Assembly: GCF_020091585.1 (NCBI RefSeq)
Contig: NZ_CP083582.1
Location: 434,001 to 498,000 of the forward strand
Source: Kovacikia minuta CCNUW1
Lineage (GTDB): Bacteria; Cyanobacteriota; Cyanobacteriia; Leptolyngbyales; Leptolyngbyaceae
Length of the DNA: 64,000 nt
Direction: 5' to 3'
The position numbers and the translations under genes were made by a program. Every line of letters begins with the position of its first letter. The first letter of the stretch is position 1. Below the pieces are notes generated by a model. That model ran no database searches. It was not told the origin of the DNA and saw only the letters and a list, made by a program, of their open reading frames with translations. Shown piece by piece: positions 38,257 to 47,143 of this stretch.

Positions 38257-39099
38257 CTACTCCTGTAACATTTCACTGGGTGTGACACCAAACTGTCGCT
38301 TAAAGTGTTTGGCAAAGCGGCTTTGATCGGTACAGCCAACCAGCGAGGAAATTTCTGCCACGGTGTATTTCCTCTGCTGCAACAGTTCCTTTGCCTTTTT
38401 CATTCGCTGTTGCAGCACATACTGGTAGGGAGCCATGCCGAATGACTGCTTGAACGATCGGCAAAAATGATATTGGCTCAGGTCTGCAATGGCTGCCAGT
38501 TCAGCCAGGTTAAGCGGTTGATCTAAGTAACTGTGGATGTAATCTAAAACTCCCTGAAATCGTTGATCAGAAACCCTTTCTGGACGGGGTTGAGGTTTGG
38601 GTTGAAAGACACAGTAGTGCCGCAAGAGATGAATCATCAACACTTGTATCAAAGATTCAGCATAAAGCGATTCGCCGATACCACCCGCATCAAATTCAGC
38701 TTGAAATAAATCGGCGATCGCTCGAATCTGGGAATCCTGCGCCCCGATCGTGTTGCACAGTTCAACCCGACTTGCATCCATTTCACCGACTTGTTCGGCA
38801 GTTTGATGCAACAAGCGGGGGTCAATTACAAACATGAGCGATTGATCGGTGCTATCCCATGCCCACAGTCCTGGGGTTTTTGCAGCACAAATCCAGAATT
38901 CTCCCTTGAGTTGAGCTTTTTCCGATTTCTGCTCACCAATACAAGTTATTTTCTGACGATTACCATTGCTCAACAGCAGGCAAAGCAAATGCTGCTCACA
39001 CCCAGGAAATTCAAGCTGATTCGGTTTTGAGAGATGGCGATCGACGGTTAATCCAGGCAAATGCAGGGTACGGCGCTCAGAAATCCAGGATTCTTGCAT
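38257..39099 (-). CDS. AraC-family transcriptional regulator
   Basis: 280 residues. The C-terminal 100 residues are two helix-turn-helix units: LAELAAIADLSQYHFCRSFKQSFGM and VAEISSLVGCTDQSRFAKHFKRQFGVTP, the AraC signature. The N-terminal domain resembles a ligand-binding cupin-like sensor. Target unknown; the divergent ClC gene 149 bp away is the obvious candidate. Confidence 0.92.
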   Translation of the reverse strand: MQESWISERRTLHLPGLTVDRHLSKPNQLEFPGCEQHLLCLLLSNGNRQKITCIGEQKSEKAQLKGEFWICAAKTPGLWAWDSTDQSLMFVIDPRLLHQTAEQVGEMDASRVELCNTIGAQDSQIRAIADLFQAEFDAGGIGESLYAESLIQVLMIHLLRHYCVFQPKPQPRPERVSDQRFQGVLDYIHSYLDQPLNLAELAAIADLSQYHFCRSFKQSFGMAPYQYVLQQRMKKAKELLQQRKYTVAEISSLVGCTDQSRFAKHFKRQFGVTPSEMLQE

Positions 39100-39248
39100 G
39101 CAACTTTAATCAGTTCACCACTCTCAAAGGTACGCCAAGCCGAGTTTCTAAACTGTACTTCACGATAGATTGACGCACCCTCAGATAAACCGTATAAAAC
39201 CATACAAAACCTCAGGTTTCTTGCCCCTTTGTTCACCGGGAATCGCTC

Positions 39249-40463
39249 ATGCAACAAAATCCGATTACACTGACCCGTTCGGTGCTGGTATGGGCGGCAC
39301 TAGGAATCATTTGTGGTTTGTTCGCTGCAACCTATTGGATTGGATTGTTCCATTTAATGCAGAGATTTGAGCATTTTGGCGGGCTTTCTCTGCTCATCGT
39401 GATGCCCCTGGCTGGTCTAGGCATTGGTCTCATAATTCACTGGTTAGGCAATCCAGGCGAAATTGGCTTGATGATCGATAACATTCACCTGAATGGTGGA
39501 CGATTAGCGATGCGCGAGAACCCCTCCATGATTTTGTCATCGCTGCTCAGTATTGCCAGCGGTGGTAGTGCCGGTCCAGAAGCCCCAATGGTGCAAGTTA
39601 CAGGTTCGATCGGCACCTGGTTGGCAGATCGATTTCGACTACAGGGAGAAGCCCTACGAACATTGAGCATTGCGGGTATGGCATCGGGTTTTACCGTTTT
39701 GTTTGGTGCCCCCTTAGGTGGTAGCTTTTTTGCCCTAGAAATTTTGCATCATCAGCATGTAGTGCTGTACTCTGAGGCAATTTTGCCCGCGGTAGTGGCA
39801 AGCTGTGCGGCATATACCATTTTTGTGGCCATCACCCAACTTGGGGTTGGCCCGATCTGGCACTTTCCTCAATACAGTGTCACCAGTCTGTTTGATTTTT
39901 CCGACGCCATTGTTTACGGAGTGGTGGGTGCGATCGCCGGATGGCTGTTTATTGCACTATTTCGAGGTTGTGAGCGTTTATTTGGGTTGCTCCCCCATCC
40001 GATCTACTGGAAAACGACCCTGGCAGGCTTAGGACTGGGTTGTCTAGCAGTTCTCTTTCCACTGACTCGGTTCTTTGGCGAGCATCAACTTGAAACCATC
40101 ATTGAGGGAAACTTTCCCATCTCTTTTTTGATCATTCTGGCGATCGCTAAAATGCTGGCAATCAGTGTAACCGTGACGGGAGGTTGGCGGGGAGGAATCA
40201 TTATTCCCCTCTTTTTTACGGGAGCCTGTCTGGGAAAAGTGATTTCTATGGCATACCCTGGATTCAACGAAACCTTAGCCATGATTTGTGTGATGGCAGC
40301 GATCAATACAACGGTGACGCGAACCCCCATCAGCACAACCCTGCTCCTTGCTAAGTTAACGGGATTCAGCACATTCACACCCATTCTCTTTGCCAGTGTC
40401 GTCGGTTTCTTCCTGGCTCCCCGGCATCCCTTTATTGCTTCCCAACTCAGCACCAAACGGTAG
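39249..40463 (+). CDS. ClC-family chloride/anion channel or antiporter
   Basis: 404 residues with about 10 membrane segments of the Voltage_CLC family. The GSxxGPE-type filter region is SGGSAGPEAPMVQVTGSIGTW. The usual 'GREGP' with its gating glutamate is not seen in that exact form here; the glutamate follows the proline. GGWRGGIIIPLFFTGACLG matches the second conserved pore region. It lacks CBS domains. Divergent from the AraC regulator. Confidence 0.88.
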   Translation: MQQNPITLTRSVLVWAALGIICGLFAATYWIGLFHLMQRFEHFGGLSLLIVMPLAGLGIGLIIHWLGNPGEIGLMIDNIHLNGGRLAMRENPSMILSSLLSIASGGSAGPEAPMVQVTGSIGTWLADRFRLQGEALRTLSIAGMASGFTVLFGAPLGGSFFALEILHHQHVVLYSEAILPAVVASCAAYTIFVAITQLGVGPIWHFPQYSVTSLFDFSDAIVYGVVGAIAGWLFIALFRGCERLFGLLPHPIYWKTTLAGLGLGCLAVLFPLTRFFGEHQLETIIEGNFPISFLIILAIAKMLAISVTVTGGWRGGIIIPLFFTGACLGKVISMAYPGFNETLAMICVMAAINTTVTRTPISTTLLLAKLTGFSTFTPILFASVVGFFLAPRHPFIASQLSTKR

Positions 40464-40511
40464 CCATTAAAATCTCATGCCCAATTAAGTCGTCTTCGTG
40501 GCACATGAACA

Positions 40512-40539
40512 TCCTGTAGGGGCGTTTGGCCAAACGCCC
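40512..40539. repeat. Perfect 28-bp palindrome
   Basis: gtaggggcgtttgg followed directly by its reverse complement. It resembles the core of the 143-bp MITE (gtaggggcgggttt). Located downstream of clc. Confidence 0.88.
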
Positions 40540-40694
40540 CTACCCGATCTGTCACGTTTTCAATTCAAATTGGTATCACTTGAATTTACCAGGACTATGC
40601 AGAAACCGGGTTTTTACCACGCCTCAATACTGGAAGTATGCCTTTCCAATTGAGAACTCCAGTTTCTCAAACCTTGTGAAGAGGCTGCAAACTA

Positions 40695-41240
40695 TCAGTT
40701 TACGGACTCCCGCTGCAACGTAAAGAAGAAGGGCTGTTTCATCCCTCTTAGATCCATAAGCCCAAGTACGGTGGTTTCATCTACCTTACGGAAGATGTCG
40801 TTGATCGGTAAGCCATCATAAATCATCGTCGCACTCTCCTTACCTCGGTAAGTTATTAAGCGCAAACGGGCACACGATCGATCAGTGGCAAACAACGGAA
40901 CGCAGAGTTGAAAAATGCGCCCCGCAGCCTTCATCTTTTGCAGTGGCAGGCGATCGAGCAAACTGACTCCGGGCATCATCCAGAGTGGATTAATACTTTT
41001 AGTACCGCCACCTATTGTATTGAAAACAAGCGGATGGACCTGCTCCGGGTTGTCAAACCGCTTGCCGTGCCAGTGGTAAGCCTCAAGTACGCCGTCAAGC
41101 GGATGACCCGTGGGGAAGCTCGCCCCTTTCCAGGAACCAAGCAGGAAGTTGAGATCAACCGTATCGAGGCGATCAAAAAGTTCCAATGCCTCGGCAGTGC
41201 TGACACCGTTGGCATTCATTGCTTCAGAAAATGTCTTCAT
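40695..41240 (-). CDS. GXWXG / DUF4334 domain protein
   Basis: 181 residues from ATG 41240 (MKTFSEAMN). The N-terminal part contains GSWKGASFPTGHPLDGVLE and GKRFDNPEQVHPLVF, the GXWXG motif with its usual follow-up, and the C-terminal part fits DUF4334. Biochemical role unknown. A start at 41354 would read through a palindromic repeat at 41296-41327 and is less likely. Confidence 0.85.
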   Translation of the reverse strand: MKTFSEAMNANGVSTAEALELFDRLDTVDLNFLLGSWKGASFPTGHPLDGVLEAYHWHGKRFDNPEQVHPLVFNTIGGGTKSINPLWMMPGVSLLDRLPLQKMKAAGRIFQLCVPLFATDRSCARLRLITYRGKESATMIYDGLPINDIFRKVDETTVLGLMDLRGMKQPFFFTLQRESVN

Positions 41241-41295
41241 CGAATGACTTCCAATGATGCAAAATTCCTTGAGGTTAAGGTCGTGTTCAGCAGTC

Positions 41296-41327
41296 GTAGA
41301 GGACGAAAGGCCTTTCGCCCCTACGAT
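41296..41327. repeat. Imperfect palindrome of the 'gtagggg' type
   Basis: gtagaggacgaaagg / cctttcgcccctac. A relative of the 40512 palindrome, just upstream of the DUF4334 start. Confidence 0.7.
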
Positions 41328-41434
41328 AGATTGTGGGTTTTTGGGTAATTTCATTTCTGGAAATCTCCCTAATTCCGATGTCCATGATTCTGTTTTAGGG
41401 CACTATAACCGCATCTTCAATCCTAGCGGCTGTG

Positions 41435-42301
41435 ATGAAAGTGCATTTTGGCGATCGACACCGATTCTTGTTTGCAGTTTTGCTTTTGTCGCCAGTCTTT
41501 CTATTGGCAGGCTGTAGGGCTAAAAGTAAACCACCCACTCCAGAAACGACCGCTCAATCACTGCTTGGAGAATGGCAAGCGGTCAAGACAGAACGCCTCA
41601 TTCAGGGATTCGATGGAGTCAAAAAAATTGTTTTCACCTCTGCTAACGAGGCATGGTTAGTTGATTACGACAACAACGCTTATAAAAGCATGTATTGGCT
41701 TGAGCCAAACTCCCAACCGATGCATATCGACATCCTTTCAACTTCAAATCGCGAATGGATGACAACATTTAAGTTCCTGGATGGCGACACCATTAAGATC
41801 CTGCCCCACCAGCAAGGGTTGCAACAGATGCGGCATCCTAAACTCGATTCTGGTGGAGTTGATCTGCAAAAGATTTCTAAGGAAACCAATTTAGATCAAG
41901 GGGTAAAAGTTCAAACCGATCGATTGCCTTCTATCCATGAACAGGAGCGCTCTGCTAACCTTTATCTGAATACACTGATCTTTGCTCAAAGAGATTATTA
42001 CGACGGCAAACGGACCTTTGCAACACAGCTTTCTGAGATGAATCCAGGCTTTACCCATGATTTTATGGGTTATCGTTACCAGATTTTGCCGGGGGGAAAC
42101 CAAAATCTAATCATTGCTGCCCAACCGCTTGCATCTGGACTCAAAAGCTTTTCAGCACTCCTGGTAACAGGGGAAGGATACAGCAGTGCAATTACGATTT
42201 GCCAATCTAAGCAGCCAACTCAAGCGGCACCAACCTTTGTTCAACATTCTGGAGGATCTTACATGTGCGCCGCCAATGCAGAAGATCCGGGTTCTGGATA
42301 G
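41435..42301 (+). CDS. Lipoprotein with a type IV pilin-like G/H domain
   Basis: 288 residues from ATG 41435. Signal peptide with lipobox LLAGC at about residue 25. The second half (ERSANLYLNTLIFAQRDYYD, then FATQLSEMNPGFTHDFMGYRYQI) matches the pilin-like GspH domain seen in many cyanobacterial secreted proteins, minus its hydrophobic N-terminal helix. The first half is a small beta domain (LLGEWQAVKTERLIQG). Function unknown; outer face of a membrane. Confidence 0.82.
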   Translation: MKVHFGDRHRFLFAVLLLSPVFLLAGCRAKSKPPTPETTAQSLLGEWQAVKTERLIQGFDGVKKIVFTSANEAWLVDYDNNAYKSMYWLEPNSQPMHIDILSTSNREWMTTFKFLDGDTIKILPHQQGLQQMRHPKLDSGGVDLQKISKETNLDQGVKVQTDRLPSIHEQERSANLYLNTLIFAQRDYYDGKRTFATQLSEMNPGFTHDFMGYRYQILPGGNQNLIIAAQPLASGLKSFSALLVTGEGYSSAITICQSKQPTQAAPTFVQHSGGSYMCAANAEDPGSG

Positions 42302-42336
42302 CAATAGAGTGTGCATAGGATGGTAGGCGGTTGAAG

Positions 42337-42606
42337 CTAAAATTGGGATAAGAATTTGTCATATTCTGCATGGGAGCCAACCCAAAACCAAATGACTGTA
42401 TCTCCCTCTAGCTGCCCAACTGCCCGATAGTTTTTGCTAATCCGAGCAGAATAAATTGGTAATTCTGGATGCACCTTCTTGAAACGTAGGCTTGGATGTC
42501 CAGGGTCTTACTTGAATTGGCGATAGGCTTCGCGTGTCTGCTCCTGAACCTTTGCAGGTAGTTCCGAAAATGCTTGGCGAAATTTAGTGGTAGTGCGTGA
42601 CTTCAC
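42337..42606 (-). pseudogene. RelE/ParE-type toxin gene with an internal stop
   Basis: Starts at GTG 42606, overlapping the antitoxin stop (GTGA). Codons 1-32 read VKSRTTTKFRQAFSELPAKV to REAYRQFK; codon 33 (42508-42510) is TAA where the family has Gln; then DPGHPSLRFKKVHPELPIYS to FWVGSHAEYDKF follow in the same frame to a TAG at 42337. One C-to-T change would account for it. The rest of the 89-codon frame is intact. Confidence 0.82.
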
Positions 42607-42821
42607 AAGGTCTCTGGATCTAATTCTTGGGTTTTGCCTGCTCGATATTCAGTCATTGCCTCGGATGCAAGTCCAGCAAGGACATCCTGAGACTTCGCAA
42701 ACGTCGCATCCCACCGTGCCTCATCTTCGAGTTCTTCTAGGATTATTGCAGCGATCTCATCTTGCTCACGAGCAGGCAAGGATTTCAACCGAGAAATAGC
42801 TTGTTCAAGTAGCTCAGTCAT
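42603..42821 (-). CDS. Antitoxin-like protein of the decayed RelE pair
   Basis: 72 residues, acidic and helical (MTELLEQAISRLKSLPAREQ, then ILEELEDEARWDATF). This is the small antitoxin type that precedes RelE/ParE toxins in cyanobacteria. It overlaps the toxin start by 4 bp. The toxin has a nonsense codon, so the antitoxin is now an orphan. Confidence 0.8.
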   Translation of the reverse strand: MTELLEQAISRLKSLPAREQDEIAAIILEELEDEARWDATFAKSQDVLAGLASEAMTEYRAGKTQELDPETL

Positions 42822-43100
42822 AACTCTAATTTTGATTCAGAGAATACTATGGCAGGTGACAGGTGGCAGGTAGCAGGGAAGAAACAGCCAGTGATCAAGG
42901 GGTTCAGCGGTATAAAATGTCCTAACCTGCATGGCTACGGGTATATATAAAATTATCTCTGCTTGTTTGGCAGAATGAGTCAGGAAACACAGTTGATTCG
43001 TTTAAACCCAGCCAACAAAATCTCTTCGGGTTCAAATTGATTAGAATCGACGAAACCTTCTATCTGTAATTGCAAGCATCCATGTTTTTGCGCCCATAAT
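42822..43100. other. Intergenic region after the guanidine operon
   Basis: 279 bp. Contains the antitoxin promoter side and a 'ggtgacaggtggcaggtagcagg' style repeat near 42852. I see no clear terminator for the long operon here. Confidence 0.45.
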
Positions 43101-43706
43101 TTACAAGACAAGCTCCATACTTGTTTCAACCGCTCCGATAAACTCCTGGTGTTTAATCCGTGCCCCTTTCTGGAGATATTCGATCGCCTTCAGTGCTGCC
43201 CAATGCGCCTCCCAATCGGAACCGGCACAACAATCCTCGATCACATGGATGTGGTAGTCCCGCTGATGGGCATCGGCAGCGGTGTAGTGGATGCAAACAT
43301 TTGTCATTACACCCATCAACACCAAGGTATCTACGTTGAGTCCCCGCAGCAAAATTTCCAGATCAGTGCCCAAAAACCCACTGTAGCGGCGCTTGGTGAT
43401 GGCAAACTCCCCATCAGTGGGCGCTAGTTCGGCATAAAACTGGGTGCTTTCCCAGGTTTCCAGGCAATGCACAGGTTCTGCCCCATCCAATTCCCGCCCA
43501 AAGTCTACCATTTCCTTACGGTGAACTTCCTGGATATGGATAATAGGCAATTTTGCCCGCCGCGCAACCGCCAAAACCCGCTTCGCGTTGGGCAAAACCG
43601 CGTCTGTACCCACGTAGGACAGGGCGCATTCACCCGTAAACACACCTGCTTGAAAATCAATGCAGACCAGAGCTGTTTGATGATTGCGATCGAGTTTGAA
43701 TGACAT
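43101..43706 (-). CDS. Isochorismatase-family cysteine hydrolase (last gene of guanidine operon)
   Basis: 201 residues with the full catalytic triad in position: D17 (CIDFQAGVF), K104 (AITKRRYSGF) and C137 (GVMTNVCIHYTA), with the usual cis-peptide GVMTN before the Cys. The family includes amidases on small ureido or carbamoyl compounds (RutB, biuret hydrolase, N-carbamoylsarcosine amidase). The position downstream of a guanidine riboswitch suggests an amide released from guanidine or urea-like substrates; that is inference. Separated from the permease by 129 bp of repeat DNA. Confidence 0.9.
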   Translation of the reverse strand: MSFKLDRNHQTALVCIDFQAGVFTGECALSYVGTDAVLPNAKRVLAVARRAKLPIIHIQEVHRKEMVDFGRELDGAEPVHCLETWESTQFYAELAPTDGEFAITKRRYSGFLGTDLEILLRGLNVDTLVLMGVMTNVCIHYTAADAHQRDYHIHVIEDCCAGSDWEAHWAALKAIEYLQKGARIKHQEFIGAVETSMELVL

Positions 43707-43717
43707 TTGGGGAGAAG

Positions 43718-43830
43718 TTTTGAGTTTTAAGTTTTAAGTTTTGAGTTGAAGAACGCTCCTTGTCCCCTGTCCCCTTCTCCCTCTTCTGCCCTTCGCCTTT
43801 TCTGTCTTATCCCTAACATCTGCCACCTAA
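43718..43830. repeat. Intergenic low-complexity cassette
   Basis: 'gttttaagttttaagttttg', then 'tgtcccctgtccccttctccc', then 'ttctgcccttcgccttt', then 'aacatctgccacct'. Same modules and order as other cassettes. Confidence 0.8.
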
Positions 43831-43835
43831 ACTTC

Positions 43836-44687
43836 TCATTGCCTCGTCTGATCTGCCCACGGAGTCAACTTTTGAGACATCCATTTCAAGGCGTAGTCAA
43901 TCACCAACCCGATTAACCCAATTAATGCAATACAAAACAGGACTTTTTCGGTTTGTAGAAATCGCTGAGCCTGGATAATTTTGAAGCCCAGCCCATTTTG
44001 CGCCGCTACCAGTTCAGCAATCACCAGAAAGTTCCAGGCACCGGAGATGTTGACGCGGAGCGTGTCGAGGACACTGGGAAACGCTGCGGGAATGATAACT
44101 TTGAGGAGTACATCCCGCCGACCTGCGCCTAATGTATAGGCTACATTGATCATATCGTTGGGAATAAATTTCACAGCATCCGCAACCATAACGGCGTTGT
44201 ACAACACCACACCCAACATGATAATCAGGATTTTGGAGGCTTCCCCCAATCCCAGCCAGATCACAATCAGGGGAACAAAGGCAGTAACAGGCATGTAACG
44301 AACCGTTCCAACGATCGGTGCGAACAGGTTGTCCATGCTATGAAAGGTGCCCATCGCAATCCCGATCGGGACGCCGATGATCGCAGCCACTAGAAAGCCC
44401 GCCAACACTCGACCACTACTCACGAGAACATCCACCATCAGATTGTCTTCGGTGAACATCTTGACCCCTGCCTGAATTACCGCAGTTGGGGTGGGCAAGA
44501 ACATGGGCGGCACCAGTCCGCTGTAGCTGACGATCGCCCATAAAAGCAGAGGAACTGCAAGGGAAAGACTAACAATCAGCAGTGCCAACCGTCTTGAGAA
44601 GCCCTGACGAATGCTCCAAAAAACAGAGGGTTCCAGGTAACGATAGGCGCGCGGGGTCGGTGGTGCTGGGAGGGTGGAGGGGGTCAT
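43836..44687 (-). CDS. ABC transporter permease (guanidine operon)
   Basis: 283 residues, BPD_transp_1 fold with about six helices; the EAA loop is NVAYTLGAGRRDVLLKVIIPAAFPSVLDTL. NrtB/SsuC type. Its ATPase and binding protein lie upstream in the same run (49312 and 48204), separated by three enzyme genes. It is a close paralogue of the permease at 34198. Together with those partners it likely imports guanidine or a related cation, as I recall for the sll1080-sll1082 transporter next to Synechocystis gdmH. Confidence 0.88.
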   Translation of the reverse strand: MTPSTLPAPPTPRAYRYLEPSVFWSIRQGFSRRLALLIVSLSLAVPLLLWAIVSYSGLVPPMFLPTPTAVIQAGVKMFTEDNLMVDVLVSSGRVLAGFLVAAIIGVPIGIAMGTFHSMDNLFAPIVGTVRYMPVTAFVPLIVIWLGLGEASKILIIMLGVVLYNAVMVADAVKFIPNDMINVAYTLGAGRRDVLLKVIIPAAFPSVLDTLRVNISGAWNFLVIAELVAAQNGLGFKIIQAQRFLQTEKVLFCIALIGLIGLVIDYALKWMSQKLTPWADQTRQ

Positions 44688-44689
44688 AG

Positions 44690-44885
44690 GAAGGATGAAG
44701 GATGAGGGATGAGGGATGAAGGATAAAAAGGCAGAAGGGGGAGGGGAAAGGCAGAGGGCAGAGGGCAGAGGGCAGAAGGGGGAAAATGTGAGGCTCCAGT
44801 ACTATCAAATGACCAATGACCAATGACCAATGACAAACGATCAATGACCAACTCAAAACTTAAAACTTAAAACTCTTTCTCTTCC
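44690..44885. repeat. Intergenic low-complexity cassette
   Basis: 'gatgagggatgag' units, 'gcagagggcagaggg' units, 'atgaccaatgaccaatgac' and 'aaaacttaaaactt' in succession. Same family as the intragenic inserts. Confidence 0.85.
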
Positions 44886-44896
44886 CCACACCCTCA

Positions 44897-46255
44897 TTAA
44901 AAGAATTTCAAATACCGTTGAATTTCCCAATCTGAGACGTGGTTGTGGTATTCCTGCCATTCCTGGGATTTGAATTCGGTAAAGGTTTTAGCCATCAGGG
45001 AACCCATGACTTTTTCACTCAGCGGGTCACTGGCGAAGGCGGCGATCGCTTCTCCTAAGTTGCGGGGCAAAAACTGAATGCCCATTTCTGCCAGTTGTTC
45101 CAGGCTGTAGTTGTACATGTTTTCGGTGTGGGGTTCACCGGGGTCAAGTTGTTCGCGGATTCCTTCTAACCCGGCTGCCAGAATCATGGCTGCGCCCAGG
45201 TAGGGATTGGTGGAAATATCAGCGGCGCGACATTCAACCCGCCCGCCCGCAAGGGGGATGCGGAGCATGTTGGTGCGATTGTTGTTGCCGTAGCAGACGT
45301 AGATGGGTGCCCAGGTGAAGCCAGACATACTGCCTCTGGCGATCAGGCGCTTGTAACTGTTGACCGTGGGGGCGATGACCGCACAGATGGCAGGAGCATG
45401 TCTGAGAATGCCTGCAATGAACTGATAACCTAATTTAGAAAGTTTGCAACCGCGTGCATCGTTGGGGTCGTAGAACAGATTGTCTCCGGTTTTGAGATCT
45501 GCCAGCGACATGTTGTAGTGTGCACCGCTGCCCGTGCGATTGACAAAAGGTTTGGGCATGAAGGTGGCAAAGAAGCCATGCTTGCGGGCAATTTCTTTCA
45601 CCATTAGACGGAAGAAGGTGAATCGGTCTGCCATCTTCAGGGCATCGCAGTAGGCAAAGTCGGTTTCAAACTGTCCGTTGCCATCTTCATGGTCAAAGGA
45701 GTAGACATCCCAGCCCAGGCTATTCATCGCTTCGACGATTTCCGTCACCCAGGTGTAGTTGTCCAGCAGCCCTTGCAGGTCGTAACAGGGTTTTGCCAGG
45801 GTGTCGCGATCGCTCACCGGAACGGGCTTGCCCTCTTCTTCCTTAAGGATGAAAAACTCGGTTTCAATTCCCAGATTGAAGCTGAATCCCATCTCTGCCG
45901 CTGCTGCCAGCGATCGTTTGAGGATGCCCCGACAGCAGGCTTCAAAGGGTTCTCCTTTGAGGTACAAATCACTGGCAAACCAGGCAAACTCCGAGTTCCA
46001 GGGCAGAATCGTGACAGAATCGGGGTCGGGATGGGTGGCAACTTCCTCATCGCTCACATCCTGCGGTACCCCATCTAGAGCCGCACCGGTAAACAGTTCA
46101 GACCCCGCCATCATTTGTCCCAAATGGGACAGGGGAACGGATTTTGCCTTACACATGCCGTGGATATCGGCGAAGCTGGCGAGGGCGTATTTGACGCCTT
46201 TGGATTCGAGGGTGTTTTTGAGCGTTTGGAGTTCGGGGGTAAGGGTTTCGGTCAT
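44897..46255 (-). CDS. Type III glutamine-synthetase-like ligase
   Basis: 452 residues, full GS catalytic fold: FADIHGMCKAKSVPL start, GIETEFFIL (metal-binding EAE/ETE site), SFDHEDGNGQFETDF, KPFVNRTGSGAHYNMSL and RVECRAADISTNPYLGAA. This is the GlnT/type III short form that includes glutamine synthetase paralogues and gamma-glutamylmethylamide-type ligases, not the housekeeping GlnA. Substrate unknown; in this operon it could capture the ammonia from guanidine or ligate glutamate to an amine. 67 bp downstream of the creatininase gene. Confidence 0.9.
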   Translation of the reverse strand: MTETLTPELQTLKNTLESKGVKYALASFADIHGMCKAKSVPLSHLGQMMAGSELFTGAALDGVPQDVSDEEVATHPDPDSVTILPWNSEFAWFASDLYLKGEPFEACCRGILKRSLAAAAEMGFSFNLGIETEFFILKEEEGKPVPVSDRDTLAKPCYDLQGLLDNYTWVTEIVEAMNSLGWDVYSFDHEDGNGQFETDFAYCDALKMADRFTFFRLMVKEIARKHGFFATFMPKPFVNRTGSGAHYNMSLADLKTGDNLFYDPNDARGCKLSKLGYQFIAGILRHAPAICAVIAPTVNSYKRLIARGSMSGFTWAPIYVCYGNNNRTNMLRIPLAGGRVECRAADISTNPYLGAAMILAAGLEGIREQLDPGEPHTENMYNYSLEQLAEMGIQFLPRNLGEAIAAFASDPLSEKVMGSLMAKTFTEFKSQEWQEYHNHVSDWEIQRYLKFF

Positions 46256-46321
46256 CTTTAATGGGGTGTGGGGTGTGGGGTGTGGGTAAGGGAGATGGGG
46301 AGGGAGGGGAAGCGTGCTGCC

Positions 46322-47078
46322 TTAGGGCGGCATTTCCTCTAGGGGGGTTGCTTCTACAAGGGCTTGATTCAACTGAGTGCTGAGTTCTGTAATGCAGGTT
46401 TCTAGAATTTGCTGACCAAACTCTAAATCCGCCTGGCTGGGGGTTCCGACGGCTCCGTGAACGCTCTCTTTGTTGACGGTATAGGCGAAGAAGCAACTGG
46501 CGGAGCGATCGGGTTCGTCCTTTGCCTTTTCGATCTGCACCAGGTCGGGACGGAGAGCCAACATAACGGAGGTTTCGGCGCAGTTGGCATGAAAATTAGC
46601 CGCATCCTGATGATAAAACTCGTGAATTTTGGGGGTAATTTCCCAGATCGATCGCAACGCAATCCGCAAATCGGGGTAGGTATGGCGAACATTTTCCAAC
46701 CCACAGCGCAGGGGTGCCCAGTTGGTGACGTGCCCATTCAGCAACAGCAGGCGGGTAAACCCGGCACTACACACCCATTCGGCAATTTCCAAAATCAGTT
46801 TTGCCAGCGTTTCGGGACGGAGGGAAATGGTTCCCGCCCATTTCTTTGAGTGCCCCAGGGAGCAACCATAGGGCAGGGCAGGCAACACAGGAATTCCCGT
46901 GCGGGCAGAAACCCCGTGGGCAACTGCGATCGCCGAAAACGTGTCCACTCCCACCGGCAAATGCAACCCATGCTGCTCTGTCGCTCCCACCGGCAAAATG
47001 ACCATTTCCATCCCACGCTCTCGCAACTGGGGTAATTTCGTCCCAGGTCAATTCCTCCCACAACACTGGCTGATTCAT
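46322..47078 (-). pseudogene. Creatininase-family amidohydrolase with a +1 frameshift near its start
   Basis: Zn-dependent amidohydrolase of the creatininase family (the family also has MftE and FAPy deformylase). The N-terminal MNQPVLWEELTWDEI from ATG 47078 is in one frame; QLRERGMEMVILPVGATEQH and the rest are in the next. One inserted base at 47033 accounts for the switch. The body has the family metal motifs GATEQHGLHLPVGVDT and LNGHVTN, plus ANCAETSVML. A later start at 47026 (MRERGMEMV) might still give a near-complete protein, so it may not be dead. Confidence 0.85.
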
Positions 47079-47143
47079 GCTCAAGTCTGGATTACCCATC
47101 CCATCTAACCCTCAATCGATATTCTCCCTGCCCCCCGTGCCGC

